From NCBI GenBank assembly GCA_019415525.1, contig DXZA01000067.1, forward strand, positions 310,001 to 374,000: a DNA stretch of 64,000 nt, given 5' to 3'. The notes beneath the pieces are model-generated. The model saw only the letters and a list, made by a program, of their open reading frames with translations, had not been told where the DNA came from and ran no database searches. Shown here piece by piece: positions 49,508 to 59,064 of the stretch. The DNA comes from Tyzzerella sp. (GTDB lineage Bacteria > Bacillota > Clostridia > Lachnospirales > Anaerotignaceae). How positions within the stretch are numbered: the first letter of the stretch is position 1; every line of letters starts with the position of its first letter. The position numbers and the translations under genes were made by a program.

Positions 49508-50875
49508 TTATTCCTCCCAAATGTAAAAATACACCCTTGTTTTAGTATTTTCAGTTATATAAAATTCAATAGAATCTCTGAGACCCAAAAGACTTATAGC
49601 TTTTTCTTTTGTTGCAAGAATTGGAAAAATATCTCTTCTGGAAGAAGGTACTTTACAGTCTATAAAAATATCCTTTATTTTTTTCTTTCCATTTTTAAGA
49701 GTTATATAATCTCCTGTTTTTCTTGTCCTCAGATATACATCATTTCTGATTTTATCATAGTCAAATACTTTAGTACATACGTTAAAAAGACCAAAATTCT
49801 TTTTCTCTTGATTTAACGATAATAATACATATTTATTAATTTCTTTTATATAAATTTTCTCCTCTGGTGTCAAAATATATGTATATCCTTCATTTTTTTT
49901 AACATTTGAGTTGTATATTTTAAGGTTTTCATATTCAGTTTCACATATAATACCCATTGGAAGATTAACTTTTTTACCTGTTCCTTTGTTAATAATATTT
50001 TCAATACTTTCAATATGGTTATATGTAATATCCTTTATATCTTTATGAAGCTCTCTTAAGGCTCGTCTTAAAACTCGTCTTATCATAACACTATGAAGTT
50101 TTTTAAGTTTTTCATTATTAATAATTACTTCATTTTTATTTATTGATACAACACAATTCTTATATTCAATTTCTGTAACACTTTCTAAATATTCCTCTTC
50201 TTCATATATAAGAGAACCTGTTCTTGCTATATTTTCAATAGCATTTTCATTTATATCCTTCATAAGAGGTAATATATTAAGCCTAATTTTATTTCTTGTA
50301 TATATATCCATTGTATTTGTACAATCTGTTCTGTACATTATATTATTTTTATTGCAATATTTTTCTATACTATTTCTTCCACATTCTATAAGAGGTCGTA
50401 TTATATTTCCTCTTACAGGAGATATTCCCCCAATACCTTTTACACCACTTCCTCTGCAAATACGCATCAAAATAGTTTCTGCTTGGTCATTCATATTATG
50501 TGCAACAGCTATTTTACCATTTATCTCTTTTGCAACTTTATAAAACTCATCATATCTTGCTTTTCTTCCTGCCTCTTCCTCACCAAGTCCCCATTCTTTA
50601 GCTTTTGATTTTATATCATAAAAAACACTTTTACAGTTTACATTTAAACTTTTGCAAAATTCTTCAACAAATTTTTGGTCATCATCTGCTTCTTGTCCAC
50701 GTATACCATGATTAATATGAACAGCGTATATTTCTAATTTATATTTTTCTCTTAATGAGCACATAAAATGAAGTAATGCACAAGAATCTGCACCACCTGA
50801 TATTCCTATTACTATTTTATCGCCTTTTTCAAGCATATTATATTTTTTTATTGTATTTAAAGCCATATACTGCAA
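49508..50875 (-). CDS. tilS: tRNA(Ile)-lysidine synthetase
   Basis: Converts the wobble C of the AUA-reading tRNA-Ile to lysidine. About 455 residues: PP-loop GISGGADSCALLHFMCSLR at about 24, VHINHGIRGQEADDDQKFVE, NMNDQAETILMRICRGSGVKG, and a C-terminal TilS domain (VCTKVFDYDKIRNDVYLRTR, GLRDSIEFYITENTKTRVYF). TTG 50875 with AAAGGA 9 bases upstream is my start; ATG 50866 is an alternative. This avoids overlap with the end of spoIIE. Confidence 0.94.
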   Translation of the reverse strand: MQYMALNTIKKYNMLEKGDKIVIGISGGADSCALLHFMCSLREKYKLEIYAVHINHGIRGQEADDDQKFVEEFCKSLNVNCKSVFYDIKSKAKEWGLGEEEAGRKARYDEFYKVAKEINGKIAVAHNMNDQAETILMRICRGSGVKGIGGISPVRGNIIRPLIECGRNSIEKYCNKNNIMYRTDCTNTMDIYTRNKIRLNILPLMKDINENAIENIARTGSLIYEEEEYLESVTEIEYKNCVVSINKNEVIINNEKLKKLHSVMIRRVLRRALRELHKDIKDITYNHIESIENIINKGTGKKVNLPMGIICETEYENLKIYNSNVKKNEGYTYILTPEEKIYIKEINKYVLLSLNQEKKNFGLFNVCTKVFDYDKIRNDVYLRTRKTGDYITLKNGKKKIKDIFIDCKVPSSRRDIFPILATKEKAISLLGLRDSIEFYITENTKTRVYFYIWEE

Positions 50876-50921
50876 AAAAATCATTCCTTTCGGTACAAGT
50901 ATACCAAAGTAAATGTTTTTA

Positions 50922-53261
50922 TTAAAGACCTTCCCATATTCTTGATACAACAACTGTCATATCATCATTTATATTGCCACCTGTCTTTTTTACTGCCTCT
51001 TTCATAATATAATCTGCTATATCTTTAGGATTAAAACTGCTGAATACAGAAAAAATATCTTCAAACCATTTTTCATCTTCTCCTGTATCCCTTCCTATTA
51101 TATCCTCTATTCCGTCTGTAATCATTATTATTACATCTCCATCTTGTATATCATAAGTGCTTTTTTCAATTTCTGCCCCAGAAAATATACCTATAGGCAA
51201 AGACTCCTGACGTATTGCCATTACATTACCATTTCGCATTATATATGATGATGCAGCACCTGTTTTTACAAACTCTGCTTTTTTATTATATGTATCTATT
51301 TTACATATATCTAAAGTTGCAAAACTATCTTTTGTAGAATTAAGTAAAAGTGCAGAATTTATAAGCTTTATAGAAATATCACTATCAAATCCTGCTTTAA
51401 AAAATCTTTCAAGTAATTCTATTGCAAAAAAACTTTCTCTGTTTGCTTCTTCACCAGAACCCATTCCGTCTGATATAGCAACTGCAAATTCACCATCTGA
51501 AAGAGGTAGAAATGTAAAGTTATCACCACTTACAGTATTACCTTTTTTACAATACAATGCCGAAGCAGTCATAACATTATATCTTTTAGCCTCTCTATAA
51601 ACAAACCAATTATCTTCAGAAAATTTTTCCCTTCTCATTTTTCTTCCTGTTGATTTATCTATAACTTTACCTACTGCTTCTATAAAAGACTTATCAATTA
51701 CAGTATCTTTAAGTTTAAATTTAACTGTTATTTCCCCTTTTCCGCTTTCTATGGCAGTAATATTTTTAAAATCTATTTTTTGACTATCAAAGTATGCTTT
51801 TATTTCATTTTCTATATCTTCTCTAAATATCTGACGAACATCTATATGATTTTGCATATTTTCAAATATCTTACCTACTGCAAAAAGTTGTTGTCCAACA
51901 AGTTCTCTACTCTCTTTTATTCTATTCTCCCAAAAAATCTTTGACCTATATTCTTCACAATTATTGTTTATTTCAGAAACAAGTGTCATTATTTTGGCAC
52001 AGTTATTTCTAAACTCTAAATTAAAGTCATCACTAAATATTTGACCTCGTCTTTCACAAAGAGCAACTGCTTCATAAAATGTTTTATATGTATTATAAAA
52101 ATCTTTCTCCCAGCAATATGAAAATAATCCACAATTTCTACATATTTTCCCACCTGTTTCATCTATAACAGTTTTTATACTGTTTGAATCATCTTTCTTA
52201 CTATTGTCAAGTTTTTTAAACATATCCGAAAGGGCATAAAAAGAATCAGAGGACTCTTTTAAATTTTTCTCTGTTATATTTTTCATAGTTGTATAATATC
52301 TGCTATCATAAACATCTGATATTACACCATATCCATTTATAAACTGAAAAGCTTTTTCAGGTATTAAATAAAATATAATAATACCAACCAAAACACTTTT
52401 AAACCATGAAATATTTAAAAGCTCTAGATTTATATAAAAAACCATTATTGTACTTACTACAAAAAATGCTAATGCTGAAAATATTTTTCCTCTTTTTCTA
52501 AGGCTTCCTCCTGCAAGAGCCGATATGGTTAAAACAGAAAAAATATCAGAACCACCCTCAAAACATATCATAAGCATAAATCCAGTAAACGCACCTGCTA
52601 AAGCTCCTCCAGAAGCCCCAAGCCTATATCCTCCAAGGATAGAAACAAATACACAAAGAGCTGTTTTTATATTTATATCCCATATAGAAAACTCTCCTAA
52701 AGATACTATACATACTCCGGAAATTATTAAAAAAGATACTGTTTCTTCCGGTGATAATATTTTTCTTTCCGGACTTTCTCTAATAGTATTAAACCCTTTA
52801 AGCATTATTCCAGAAAACACAAAAACCGCTACACTTTCAATAAATGAAGTTATTATTATATACTTTGAAAATCCATAAAATGCAGAAAGAACTATTCCTG
52901 CCGAAAATATTGAAATTCCTGTACAAAAACATTTTTGCCAAGTACTTATTTTTATATCTGTTTTATGTATGACAATATTTATAAGAGATGATAAAATACC
53001 CCAAAATATATATTTAATATTAAAAAGATTATTCCCCATTAAAAACCTTCCACACACTGAAAGAAACACCATTAAAACATAACTTATACCCTCACCAAAA
53101 AAAAGTGTACAAAAAGATGCTCCAAAAGGTGAAAATATATTAAATACATTTGTACCACCACTTATAAATGCAAAAAAACAAACAGTTGTTTTTTTTAAAA
53201 ACTCCCAAAGCCCTTCATTCTTTATAACTTTACTTTTATTATCTATAATTATTTTTTCCAT
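50922..53261 (-). CDS. spoIIE: Stage II sporulation protein E (SpoIIE phosphatase)
   Basis: Membrane serine phosphatase that dephosphorylates SpoIIAA and so activates sigma-F in the forespore; it also localises to the polar septum. 779 residues: about ten N-terminal membrane helices (about 30-310), a central regulatory/FtsZ-interaction region (340-550, with a CRNCGLFSYCWEKDF cysteine motif) and a C-terminal PP2C domain (FAVAISDGMGSGEEANRESF, DVIIMITDGIEDI). ATG 53261 with AAAGGGG. The promoter looks Spo0A-dependent (see 53289-53353). Confidence 0.96.
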   Translation of the reverse strand: MEKIIIDNKSKVIKNEGLWEFLKKTTVCFFAFISGGTNVFNIFSPFGASFCTLFFGEGISYVLMVFLSVCGRFLMGNNLFNIKYIFWGILSSLINIVIHKTDIKISTWQKCFCTGISIFSAGIVLSAFYGFSKYIIITSFIESVAVFVFSGIMLKGFNTIRESPERKILSPEETVSFLIISGVCIVSLGEFSIWDINIKTALCVFVSILGGYRLGASGGALAGAFTGFMLMICFEGGSDIFSVLTISALAGGSLRKRGKIFSALAFFVVSTIMVFYINLELLNISWFKSVLVGIIIFYLIPEKAFQFINGYGVISDVYDSRYYTTMKNITEKNLKESSDSFYALSDMFKKLDNSKKDDSNSIKTVIDETGGKICRNCGLFSYCWEKDFYNTYKTFYEAVALCERRGQIFSDDFNLEFRNNCAKIMTLVSEINNNCEEYRSKIFWENRIKESRELVGQQLFAVGKIFENMQNHIDVRQIFREDIENEIKAYFDSQKIDFKNITAIESGKGEITVKFKLKDTVIDKSFIEAVGKVIDKSTGRKMRREKFSEDNWFVYREAKRYNVMTASALYCKKGNTVSGDNFTFLPLSDGEFAVAISDGMGSGEEANRESFFAIELLERFFKAGFDSDISIKLINSALLLNSTKDSFATLDICKIDTYNKKAEFVKTGAASSYIMRNGNVMAIRQESLPIGIFSGAEIEKSTYDIQDGDVIIMITDGIEDIIGRDTGEDEKWFEDIFSVFSSFNPKDIADYIMKEAVKKTGGNINDDMTVVVSRIWEGL

Positions 53262-53288
53262 ATCAACAAACCCCTTTCCGTATTCTTG

Positions 53289-53353
53289 ATTATACGGAAA
53301 TATGCTTGCTTTTTTTGTCATACTTTGATATATGGTTTAAAAATTTTTCGACA
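53289..53353 (-). promoter_or_regulatory. Candidate Spo0A-activated promoter of spoIIE
   Basis: Minus strand: -10 TATAAT (53289-53294) with a -35-like ATGACA (53316-53321) at a 21-base spacing, the unusual spacing known for B. subtilis spoIIE. A 0A-box TGTCGAAAAA lies at 53344-53353 and a near-match TGACAAA overlaps the -35. Predicted start near 53282, just ahead of the ribosome binding site. Confidence 0.65.
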
Positions 53354-53364
53354 TTAAAATATTA

Positions 53365-53388
53365 AAGGCACAGCATAAGCTGTGCCTT
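53365..53388 (-). terminator. Terminator of the small basic protein gene
   Basis: 10-bp perfect arms (53365-53374, 53379-53388), 4-base loop, T-rich on the minus strand. Confidence 0.82.
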
Positions 53389-53396
53389 GTGTTTTC

Positions 53397-53597
53397 TCAG
53401 TTGTAGTATTCATAATAGTCTTCTTCATCATCAAACATATAGCTTTTAAGACGATGTTTGCCAGAAGCACCATATGATGCTTTTGGTCTTCCTTTTTTCT
53501 TTTCCTCTCCAAAAGATTTCTTTTTGTGTAACTCGGCCTCTTTCTGAAGTTTTTTCATTCGGTCATAGCGGTCGAATTCAGATTCTTTTTTTGACAC
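53397..53597 (-). CDS. Small highly charged protein, unknown function
   Basis: A 66-residue protein, strongly basic in the middle (KKSFGEEKKKGRPKASYGAS) and ending in acidic/aromatic DDEEDYYEYYN. Mostly disordered by composition. The GTG start has GGGGG upstream and a terminator follows the stop, so it is likely real. GRPKASYG resembles an AT-hook-like GRP core, which could bind A+T-rich DNA; this is speculative. No family recognised. Confidence 0.65.
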   Translation of the reverse strand: MSKKESEFDRYDRMKKLQKEAELHKKKSFGEEKKKGRPKASYGASGKHRLKSYMFDDEEDYYEYYN

Positions 53598-54044
53598 TTT
53601 GGTTTTCCCCCTGAAAATAAAATATAATAAATATAATAACGATTTTATTATTATTCAAAAAATATACTTTGTCAATAAAATTATTACATATTCCCATATT
53701 ATTTTTTATATACATAATTTTAGAAGATATTGTATATTAATCTTTTTCGATACATCTATAATTTATAATAAAAATTTATTAAAAATATTATTATTACACT
53801 ACATTTTCTATAATTCAAAAAATATTAATATTCTACATATTTTTTTATATTTATTCAAAAGTATATTGTTTTTATACAGTATATATACAGAAAAAAGAAA
53901 TATATTACTGTATTTTATACAAACTACTTAATTATTAAATTTTTATATTAATAAGTTATTAAAATATATATTTTTATATAAATTAAACAAAAGAACCGAA
54001 TTCTTAATATTATTAGTAAAATTTCTAAAATTTTATTACAATTA
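53598..54044. other. Long A+T-rich intergenic region without a gene
   Basis: About 450 bases with extreme A+T content. An open frame on the plus strand (53599-53931) has no ribosome binding site and low-complexity Ile/Asn/Tyr composition, so I do not annotate it. No strong repeat or RNA fold was seen by eye. Confidence 0.6.
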
Positions 54045-54073
54045 TTGAAATTCAGCATTTTAATTATTATAAT
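54045..54073 (+). promoter_or_regulatory. Promoter of the glycosyltransferase operon
   Basis: TTGAAA (54045-54050), 17 bases, TATAAT (54068-54073), giving a leader of about 75 bases. Confidence 0.75.
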
Positions 54074-54156
54074 ACTCTAGAACTAATTAAGTTTAATATT
54101 ATTTAAAATAAATTTAATCTATTATTAACATTCTGAAAACGGAGGCAGAACAAATT

Positions 54157-55437
54157 ATGATAGGATTTTTATCGAAATTCAATTTTTGTATCTTCATTAT
54201 TTTCACTCTCTGCTATTCATATCAGTTTGTATTTCTTTTTTATGTTCTCGCTCAGAGATTAAAATCAAAAAAAGAAACTACACCTGACGGAAAGCAGAAC
54301 CGATTTGCATTTGTTACTTCAGCAAGAAATGAAAAAAATGTTATCGGTGAGCTTATCGACAGTATACGTTCACAGAATTATCCACAAGACCTTATAGACA
54401 TTTATGTAATCGCTGACAACTGTACAGATAATACAGCAGAAATTTCAAAAGCACATGGTGCAAAAGTTTATGAAAGATTTAATAAACAGCTTATCGGTAA
54501 AGGATATGCTCTTGATGAATTTTTCAAACATCTTATGGCTTCAGGTGAAAGCAAAAATTATGATGGTTTCTTTGTATTTGATGCAGATAATATTCTCGAC
54601 GAAAACTTCACAAAAGAAATGAATAAAGTATTTAATAAAGGCTATAACATTGTTACAAGTTATAGAAACTCAAGAAATTATGGTAGCAACTGGATTTCAG
54701 CCGGTTATGCTCTTTGGTTCTTAAGAGAATCAAAATATTTAAGTAATGCAAGAATGCTTCTTAATACAAGCTGTGCTGTTTCCGGAACAGGCTTCCTTGT
54801 AAGAGAATCTATTATAGAAAAAAATGACGGTTGGAAACATCATCTTCTTACAGAAGATATTGAATTCTCAATAGACAGTGTTATTCATGGTGAAAAAATC
54901 GGTTATGCTGCTGGTGCAGTAATATATGATGAACAGCCTATAACTTTTTCACAGTCTTGGAACCAGCGTCTTAGATGGTCTAAAGGCTTCTATCAAGTAC
55001 TTGGAAAATACGGTACTAAACTTATAAAAGGTATGTTTACAAATAAAGGAAATAAATTTTCATGTTTTGATATGTTTATGACAATAGCTCCTGCTATGTT
55101 CATTACTCTTTTCAGTATTGCTGTAAATAGTGGTGTATTTGTATCAGAAATGATGTCATCATACGGTAACTATTTCCTTATAAATGAATCAATTAATGCT
55201 GTTAGTGGTTCTCTTTTTAGATTTTACATACTTCTTTTCGTTGTAGGTGCAATAACAACTGTTACAGAGTGGAACAATATACATACAACAACATTAAAGA
55301 AAATTGTTTATACATTTACATTCCCGCTCTTTATAGCTACATACATACCTATTGCTATAGTTGCTCTTTTCAAAAAAGTTCATTGGACACCTATTGCACA
55401 CGGTATGGAAAGAAAACCTATTGTTATGAAACAATAA
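54157..55437 (+). CDS. Membrane glycosyltransferase, family 2
   Basis: A 426-residue processive-type GT2: one N-terminal membrane helix (FCIFIIFTLCYSYQFVFLFY), catalytic domain with FVTSARNEKNVIGELIDSIR, DVYVIADNCTDN-like nucleotide site (IYVIADNCTDNT), FFVFDADNILDENF (DxD), LLTEDIEFSI (ED) and the QRLRWSKGFYQV (QxxRW) motif, then three C-terminal membrane helices. It resembles poly-GlcNAc/hyaluronan-like or lipid-linked glycan synthases. GGAGG precedes the ATG. The next gene is an LtaS-like enzyme, so a cell-surface polymer role is likely. Confidence 0.9.
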   Translation: MIGFLSKFNFCIFIIFTLCYSYQFVFLFYVLAQRLKSKKETTPDGKQNRFAFVTSARNEKNVIGELIDSIRSQNYPQDLIDIYVIADNCTDNTAEISKAHGAKVYERFNKQLIGKGYALDEFFKHLMASGESKNYDGFFVFDADNILDENFTKEMNKVFNKGYNIVTSYRNSRNYGSNWISAGYALWFLRESKYLSNARMLLNTSCAVSGTGFLVRESIIEKNDGWKHHLLTEDIEFSIDSVIHGEKIGYAAGAVIYDEQPITFSQSWNQRLRWSKGFYQVLGKYGTKLIKGMFTNKGNKFSCFDMFMTIAPAMFITLFSIAVNSGVFVSEMMSSYGNYFLINESINAVSGSLFRFYILLFVVGAITTVTEWNNIHTTTLKKIVYTFTFPLFIATYIPIAIVALFKKVHWTPIAHGMERKPIVMKQ

Positions 55438-55464
55438 GTTTAAAATGACAAATTATATTACTTC

Positions 55465-55492
55465 TGGGAGGTCAAATATTAAAGGCTTCCCA
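55465..55492 (+). terminator. Terminator-like hairpin after the glycosyltransferase gene
   Basis: 9-bp stem (55465-55473 with 55484-55492, two G-T pairs), 10-base loop, then T7. It may let part of transcription continue into the LtaS-like gene 38 bases on. Confidence 0.65.
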
Positions 55493-55529
55493 ATTTTTTT
55501 ATATTTTTTATTAAAGACAGGAGATAAAA

Positions 55530-57371
55530 ATGAAAGATAATATAATAAATATATTAAAAAAACCTATTTTTTCAGCAATTCTCTTTTCAGCCTTTGCTTG
55601 TATTATATTTAACTTATCAATGACAATGGTTGAGCAAAAAACTTTTTATGATACAGCATATTATATAATAAATCACTTTGATAATTTCTTTAAAAGCTAT
55701 GTGCTTATACTCCTTTTTTATTTCATACTTCTTTGTTTTGGAAGATTTTTTATACCTTCACTTATAATAGGTGCTGGTGGATATATATTTGCTTTAGTAA
55801 ATTTCTATAAAATACAATATAGAGCAGAACCTTTACTTCCTTGGGATATATTTTCTTTTGGTGAGGCAGCAGAAGTTGTTACTTCACTTAAATTATCATT
55901 CCCAATAATAAATATAGTTGCTCTTTTAATAACTATAATTATGATAATTATTTCATTTAAGAAAAAACCAATAAATTTTGGTGAAGGTAAGAAAAAACTT
56001 GTGTCTGTATGTGCAGTTATAATATGCTCTGTATACTGTTTTTCAACATATTATGAAAAGGCATATGCTGGTGCTAATGTATGGCCAGATACATGGTTTA
56101 GAATAGATTATTATAAAAATAACGGTCTTTTAAACTCTTTTATTTATAACTTCCGTTATCTTTCAATAGATGCACCTTCAAATTACAGTAAAGAGACTAT
56201 GAACGAAATATCAGAAGGCTTATTAAGTCTTGAAAGTAGCGAAGATAACAATTTTACACCTGATATTATATTCATAATGAGCGAAAGTTTTTGGGATCCA
56301 CAAACACTTAATGGTATAACATATGAAGAAGAACTTCTTCCAAACCTTAAAGCACTTCAATCTCAAGGACTTAGTGGTGAAAATCTTTCACCTAAATTTG
56401 GGGGAGGTACATCAAATGTTGAATTTGAGGCTCTTACAGGATTTTCAAACGACTATCTTCCAGACGGCTGTATACCTTATCAGCAATATATAACTAATGG
56501 ATTTTTCTCTATTGTTGATTATCTTAAAAACAGAGGATATGACACTCTTGCAATACATTCTGATGAAGGTAAAAACTGGAACAGAGAAAAAGCATATAAA
56601 AATATGGGATTTGATGATTATATTTCACTTGAAGATATGGAAAACCCTGAAATAACAAGAGGACGTGTTTCCGATAGAGAAATAACAAAATATATTATAG
56701 ATAATTATGAAAAACATATTTCTGAAAGCGATGCTCCATGGTTCAACTTTATAGTTACAATGCAAAATCATACTGGATATGACGTAAATAATTTTACAGA
56801 AGAAGAACGTGTAAAATTTACAAGTGAAAATCCACTTTCAGAAACAGCAGAAGGACAGCTTTCTGATTTTTCAACAGGTGTACATATTTCTGATGAGGAA
56901 CTTGGCAAAATAGCTGATTATTTTATGAACCAAGAAAGACCAGTAATTCTTATATTCTTTGGTGACCATAGAGTAAATCTTGGTAGTGAAAACAGAGAAA
57001 TATACTATGCTACAAATACAATTACAGAAGATATGACAGAAGCAGAAAAACAATATACAATACATACAACACCTATTATGGCTATAAGTAATTTTTCTGA
57101 AGCAACAGAAGACTTTGGTGTAATGGCACCTTATATGATACTTCCTTCTGTTCTTGAAACATATGGTGTAGATATGCCTGTATACTTTGATTTTCTTAAT
57201 ACAATAAGAGAAAAGAGTACAGGAGCACATCTTAATATGACTCTTGATGAAAACGGAGTACCTTTGGAAACAGTTCCTGAAGATATAGAAACTCTATATA
57301 ATATACTTAATATGATACAATATGATTATATTATTGGTGATAAATATATTAATAGTGAAATATTCAAATAA
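55530..57371 (+). CDS. LTA synthase family protein (sulfatase-fold phosphoglycerol transferase)
   Basis: A 613-residue polytopic enzyme: five N-terminal membrane helices (about 15-185), then an extracellular sulfatase-type domain (about 240-560). Visible metal/catalytic motifs: IIFIMSESFWDP (Glu), FGGGTSNVEFEALTG (nucleophile Thr), SDEGKNWNREKAYKNMGFDD, IVTMQNHTGYD and FFGDHRVNLG (Asp-His). It matches LtaS-like enzymes that transfer glycerol-phosphate from phosphatidylglycerol; whether it polymerises LTA or decorates a glycan is open. Its position behind GT2 suggests one pathway. Confidence 0.9.
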   Translation: MKDNIINILKKPIFSAILFSAFACIIFNLSMTMVEQKTFYDTAYYIINHFDNFFKSYVLILLFYFILLCFGRFFIPSLIIGAGGYIFALVNFYKIQYRAEPLLPWDIFSFGEAAEVVTSLKLSFPIINIVALLITIIMIIISFKKKPINFGEGKKKLVSVCAVIICSVYCFSTYYEKAYAGANVWPDTWFRIDYYKNNGLLNSFIYNFRYLSIDAPSNYSKETMNEISEGLLSLESSEDNNFTPDIIFIMSESFWDPQTLNGITYEEELLPNLKALQSQGLSGENLSPKFGGGTSNVEFEALTGFSNDYLPDGCIPYQQYITNGFFSIVDYLKNRGYDTLAIHSDEGKNWNREKAYKNMGFDDYISLEDMENPEITRGRVSDREITKYIIDNYEKHISESDAPWFNFIVTMQNHTGYDVNNFTEEERVKFTSENPLSETAEGQLSDFSTGVHISDEELGKIADYFMNQERPVILIFFGDHRVNLGSENREIYYATNTITEDMTEAEKQYTIHTTPIMAISNFSEATEDFGVMAPYMILPSVLETYGVDMPVYFDFLNTIREKSTGAHLNMTLDENGVPLETVPEDIETLYNILNMIQYDYIIGDKYINSEIFK

Positions 57372-57372
57372 A

Positions 57373-57398
57373 AAAAGCTGTGCTTATGCACAGCTTTT
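57373..57398. terminator. Bidirectional terminator
   Basis: 11-bp arms (57373-57383, 57388-57398), ttat loop; A- and T-runs serve both the LtaS-like gene and the convergent peptidase gene. Confidence 0.87.
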
Positions 57399-57403
57399 TA
57401 ATT

Positions 57404-58579
57404 TTATTCCATAATAGCTAAGAGTACTGCAAAAAATTCTGTTCTTTGTTTTAATGATGGCATATCTATATGTTCATTTGTTGTATGTATATCATACCAA
57501 AGAGCAGAAAGTCCATCTGCTGTTGGAATGCCCAAAGAGCTTAAATAAGCCGCATCTGTTGCAGTTGGCTCTTCTATCTCCTCAATAGGTATTCCCATTA
57601 ATTTGGCGGCTTTTTCAGCCTGTAAATAGGCTTTATGATTTTGTTCACCCTTTTCCATAGCAGGGAAAAGAGTTCTGTATTTAACTTCTACTTTACAGCC
57701 GTCAACAACTGTATTTTTTTCAAGAGATTTTATATTTTCTTCAGCTTGTTTAAATGAAGCATTTGTTGGAAGTCCAGCACAACAAAATTCTGCTCTTGCA
57801 CTTCCTGCAACAATACCGTTTGGACGTCCTCCCTCAATTGGGCTTACATTGTAATATATTTCATTTTCATAATCATTGAAACTATATAAATCAATTATTT
57901 TATGTGCAAGTTCTAAAACAGCACTTCTTCCATCAAGATACGCTGCTCCTGCATGGGCTTCTTTACCTGTAATATTCATTTCACCAAGTATTACACCTTT
58001 TCTTGCTGTTATAATCTGCATAACACCGTTATTTTCTCGTCCACCTTCAAAAACAAATGCAAATTCTGCACCTTTTGCTTCTTTTTCATATATTTTACTT
58101 CCTGATTCTGTTCCGATTTCTTCATCACAGTTGAATATAAATTTAATTTCTTTATTTGGAAGAAGTCCTGCGTCTTTTAATATTTTTACAGAATATAAAG
58201 AAACTGCAATACCAGCTTTACAATCCCCTATACCAAGACCATATGCATAATCTCCTTCAATTCTGAAAGGGTGCTTTTCTGTAAAGCCTTCTCCAAATAC
58301 TGTATCTGTATGAGCATTAAGTATAATAGTTCCTGTAGGATTTTCAGGCTTTATTGATGCTACAATATGGTTTCCAACTGTTTCATCATAATAAAGTTTT
58401 ATATCTGCTCCCATATCTTCTAAAATGGCACATATAAGCTCTGTAACCTTTTTGTTACCTTCAATATTCCAAGTGCCACAATCTATTCCTGAAAATTTTT
58501 CAAGAAGCTCCATTTGACTATTAAAATATTTTTCTGCTCCATCTTTTGCTGTTTTAAGTACTAAATCAAAATCTTTCAC
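57404..58579 (-). CDS. M20 family metallopeptidase (carboxypeptidase G2-like)
   Basis: A 391-residue zinc amidohydrolase. Zinc ligands: LNAHTDTVFGEG (His, Asp at about 77-80), GIGDCKAGI (Asp), NCDEEIGTESGS (catalytic Glu-Glu), EGGRENN and WYDIHTTNEHID (His). It has a lid/dimerisation domain at about 180-290 (KEAHAGAAYLDGRSAVLELA). Probable glutamyl or dipeptide carboxypeptidase. The GTG at 58579 with AAAGGAG is the start I choose. Confidence 0.92.
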   Translation of the reverse strand: MKDFDLVLKTAKDGAEKYFNSQMELLEKFSGIDCGTWNIEGNKKVTELICAILEDMGADIKLYYDETVGNHIVASIKPENPTGTIILNAHTDTVFGEGFTEKHPFRIEGDYAYGLGIGDCKAGIAVSLYSVKILKDAGLLPNKEIKFIFNCDEEIGTESGSKIYEKEAKGAEFAFVFEGGRENNGVMQIITARKGVILGEMNITGKEAHAGAAYLDGRSAVLELAHKIIDLYSFNDYENEIYYNVSPIEGGRPNGIVAGSARAEFCCAGLPTNASFKQAEENIKSLEKNTVVDGCKVEVKYRTLFPAMEKGEQNHKAYLQAEKAAKLMGIPIEEIEEPTATDAAYLSSLGIPTADGLSALWYDIHTTNEHIDMPSLKQRTEFFAVLLAIME

Positions 58580-58622
58580 AAAATCATCTCCTTTATACAA
58601 ATTATACCATAAAGAATATGAT

Positions 58623-58952
58623 TTATATAATTATTAATCTATAATCTACATGTCTTTTTTTACATTCATTAATAACATACTCTGTACCTTTACTTTTTGT
58701 ATCCCAAAATATAAGTACTTTATCTGCATATTCTATTATATCTAAGTTTCTTTTTAATGGTGCATATTTTCTATAATGACTATAATCAGGAAGAATTTCT
58801 TTTAAAGCTATTCCATTTTCAATAGCATAATTTCTTGCACAAGTATCAATACCTTTTGCACCGCCTGAAACTATTTCCGTAACATCTTGAGGTATATATT
58901 TGTATATATCATCAATATAAACACTTCTTGAACCAACAATAGCCAATTTCAT
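58623..58952 (-). CDS. SLOG-superfamily nucleotide-binding protein (YpsA/DprA-like)
   Basis: A 109-residue Rossmann-like protein with KLAIVGSR at the start, the phosphate-binding IVSGGAKGIDTCARNYAIEN (GGxxGxD) and a late VLIFWDTKSKGTEYVINECK, which fits the SLOG/DUF2493 group. Relatives bind nucleotides or nucleotide-derived ligands, sometimes in stress or phage-defence settings; no defence genes are near. It lies 43 bases upstream of the peptidase gene in the same direction. Function unknown. Confidence 0.8.
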   Translation of the reverse strand: MKLAIVGSRSVYIDDIYKYIPQDVTEIVSGGAKGIDTCARNYAIENGIALKEILPDYSHYRKYAPLKRNLDIIEYADKVLIFWDTKSKGTEYVINECKKRHVDYRLIII

Positions 58953-58990
58953 AATAATTTCCTCCTATTTAACTTTTAAAGTTTTTTTGT

Positions 58991-59037
58991 CAAACTTTTT
59001 TTCAAAAAAGTTTGTAGGGTTTGGGACGAAGTCCCAA
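58991..59037. repeat. Tandem stem-loops resembling a dispersed intergenic repeat
   Basis: Two perfect hairpins in a row: 58991-59000 with 59005-59014 (10 bp, ttca loop), and 59021-59027 with 59031-59037 (7 bp ttgggac/gtcccaa, gaa loop). The composition resembles REP-like modules common in clostridial intergenic regions. Confidence 0.45.
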
Positions 59038-59064
59038 CTGTACAGTATAAATTTATAAAAATAT

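Noticed and set aside
53599..53931. 110-codon plus-strand frame in the 53.6-54.0 kb gap
   Set aside because: Extremely A+T-rich composition, no ribosome binding site, no recognisable motif; consistent with chance in this base composition.
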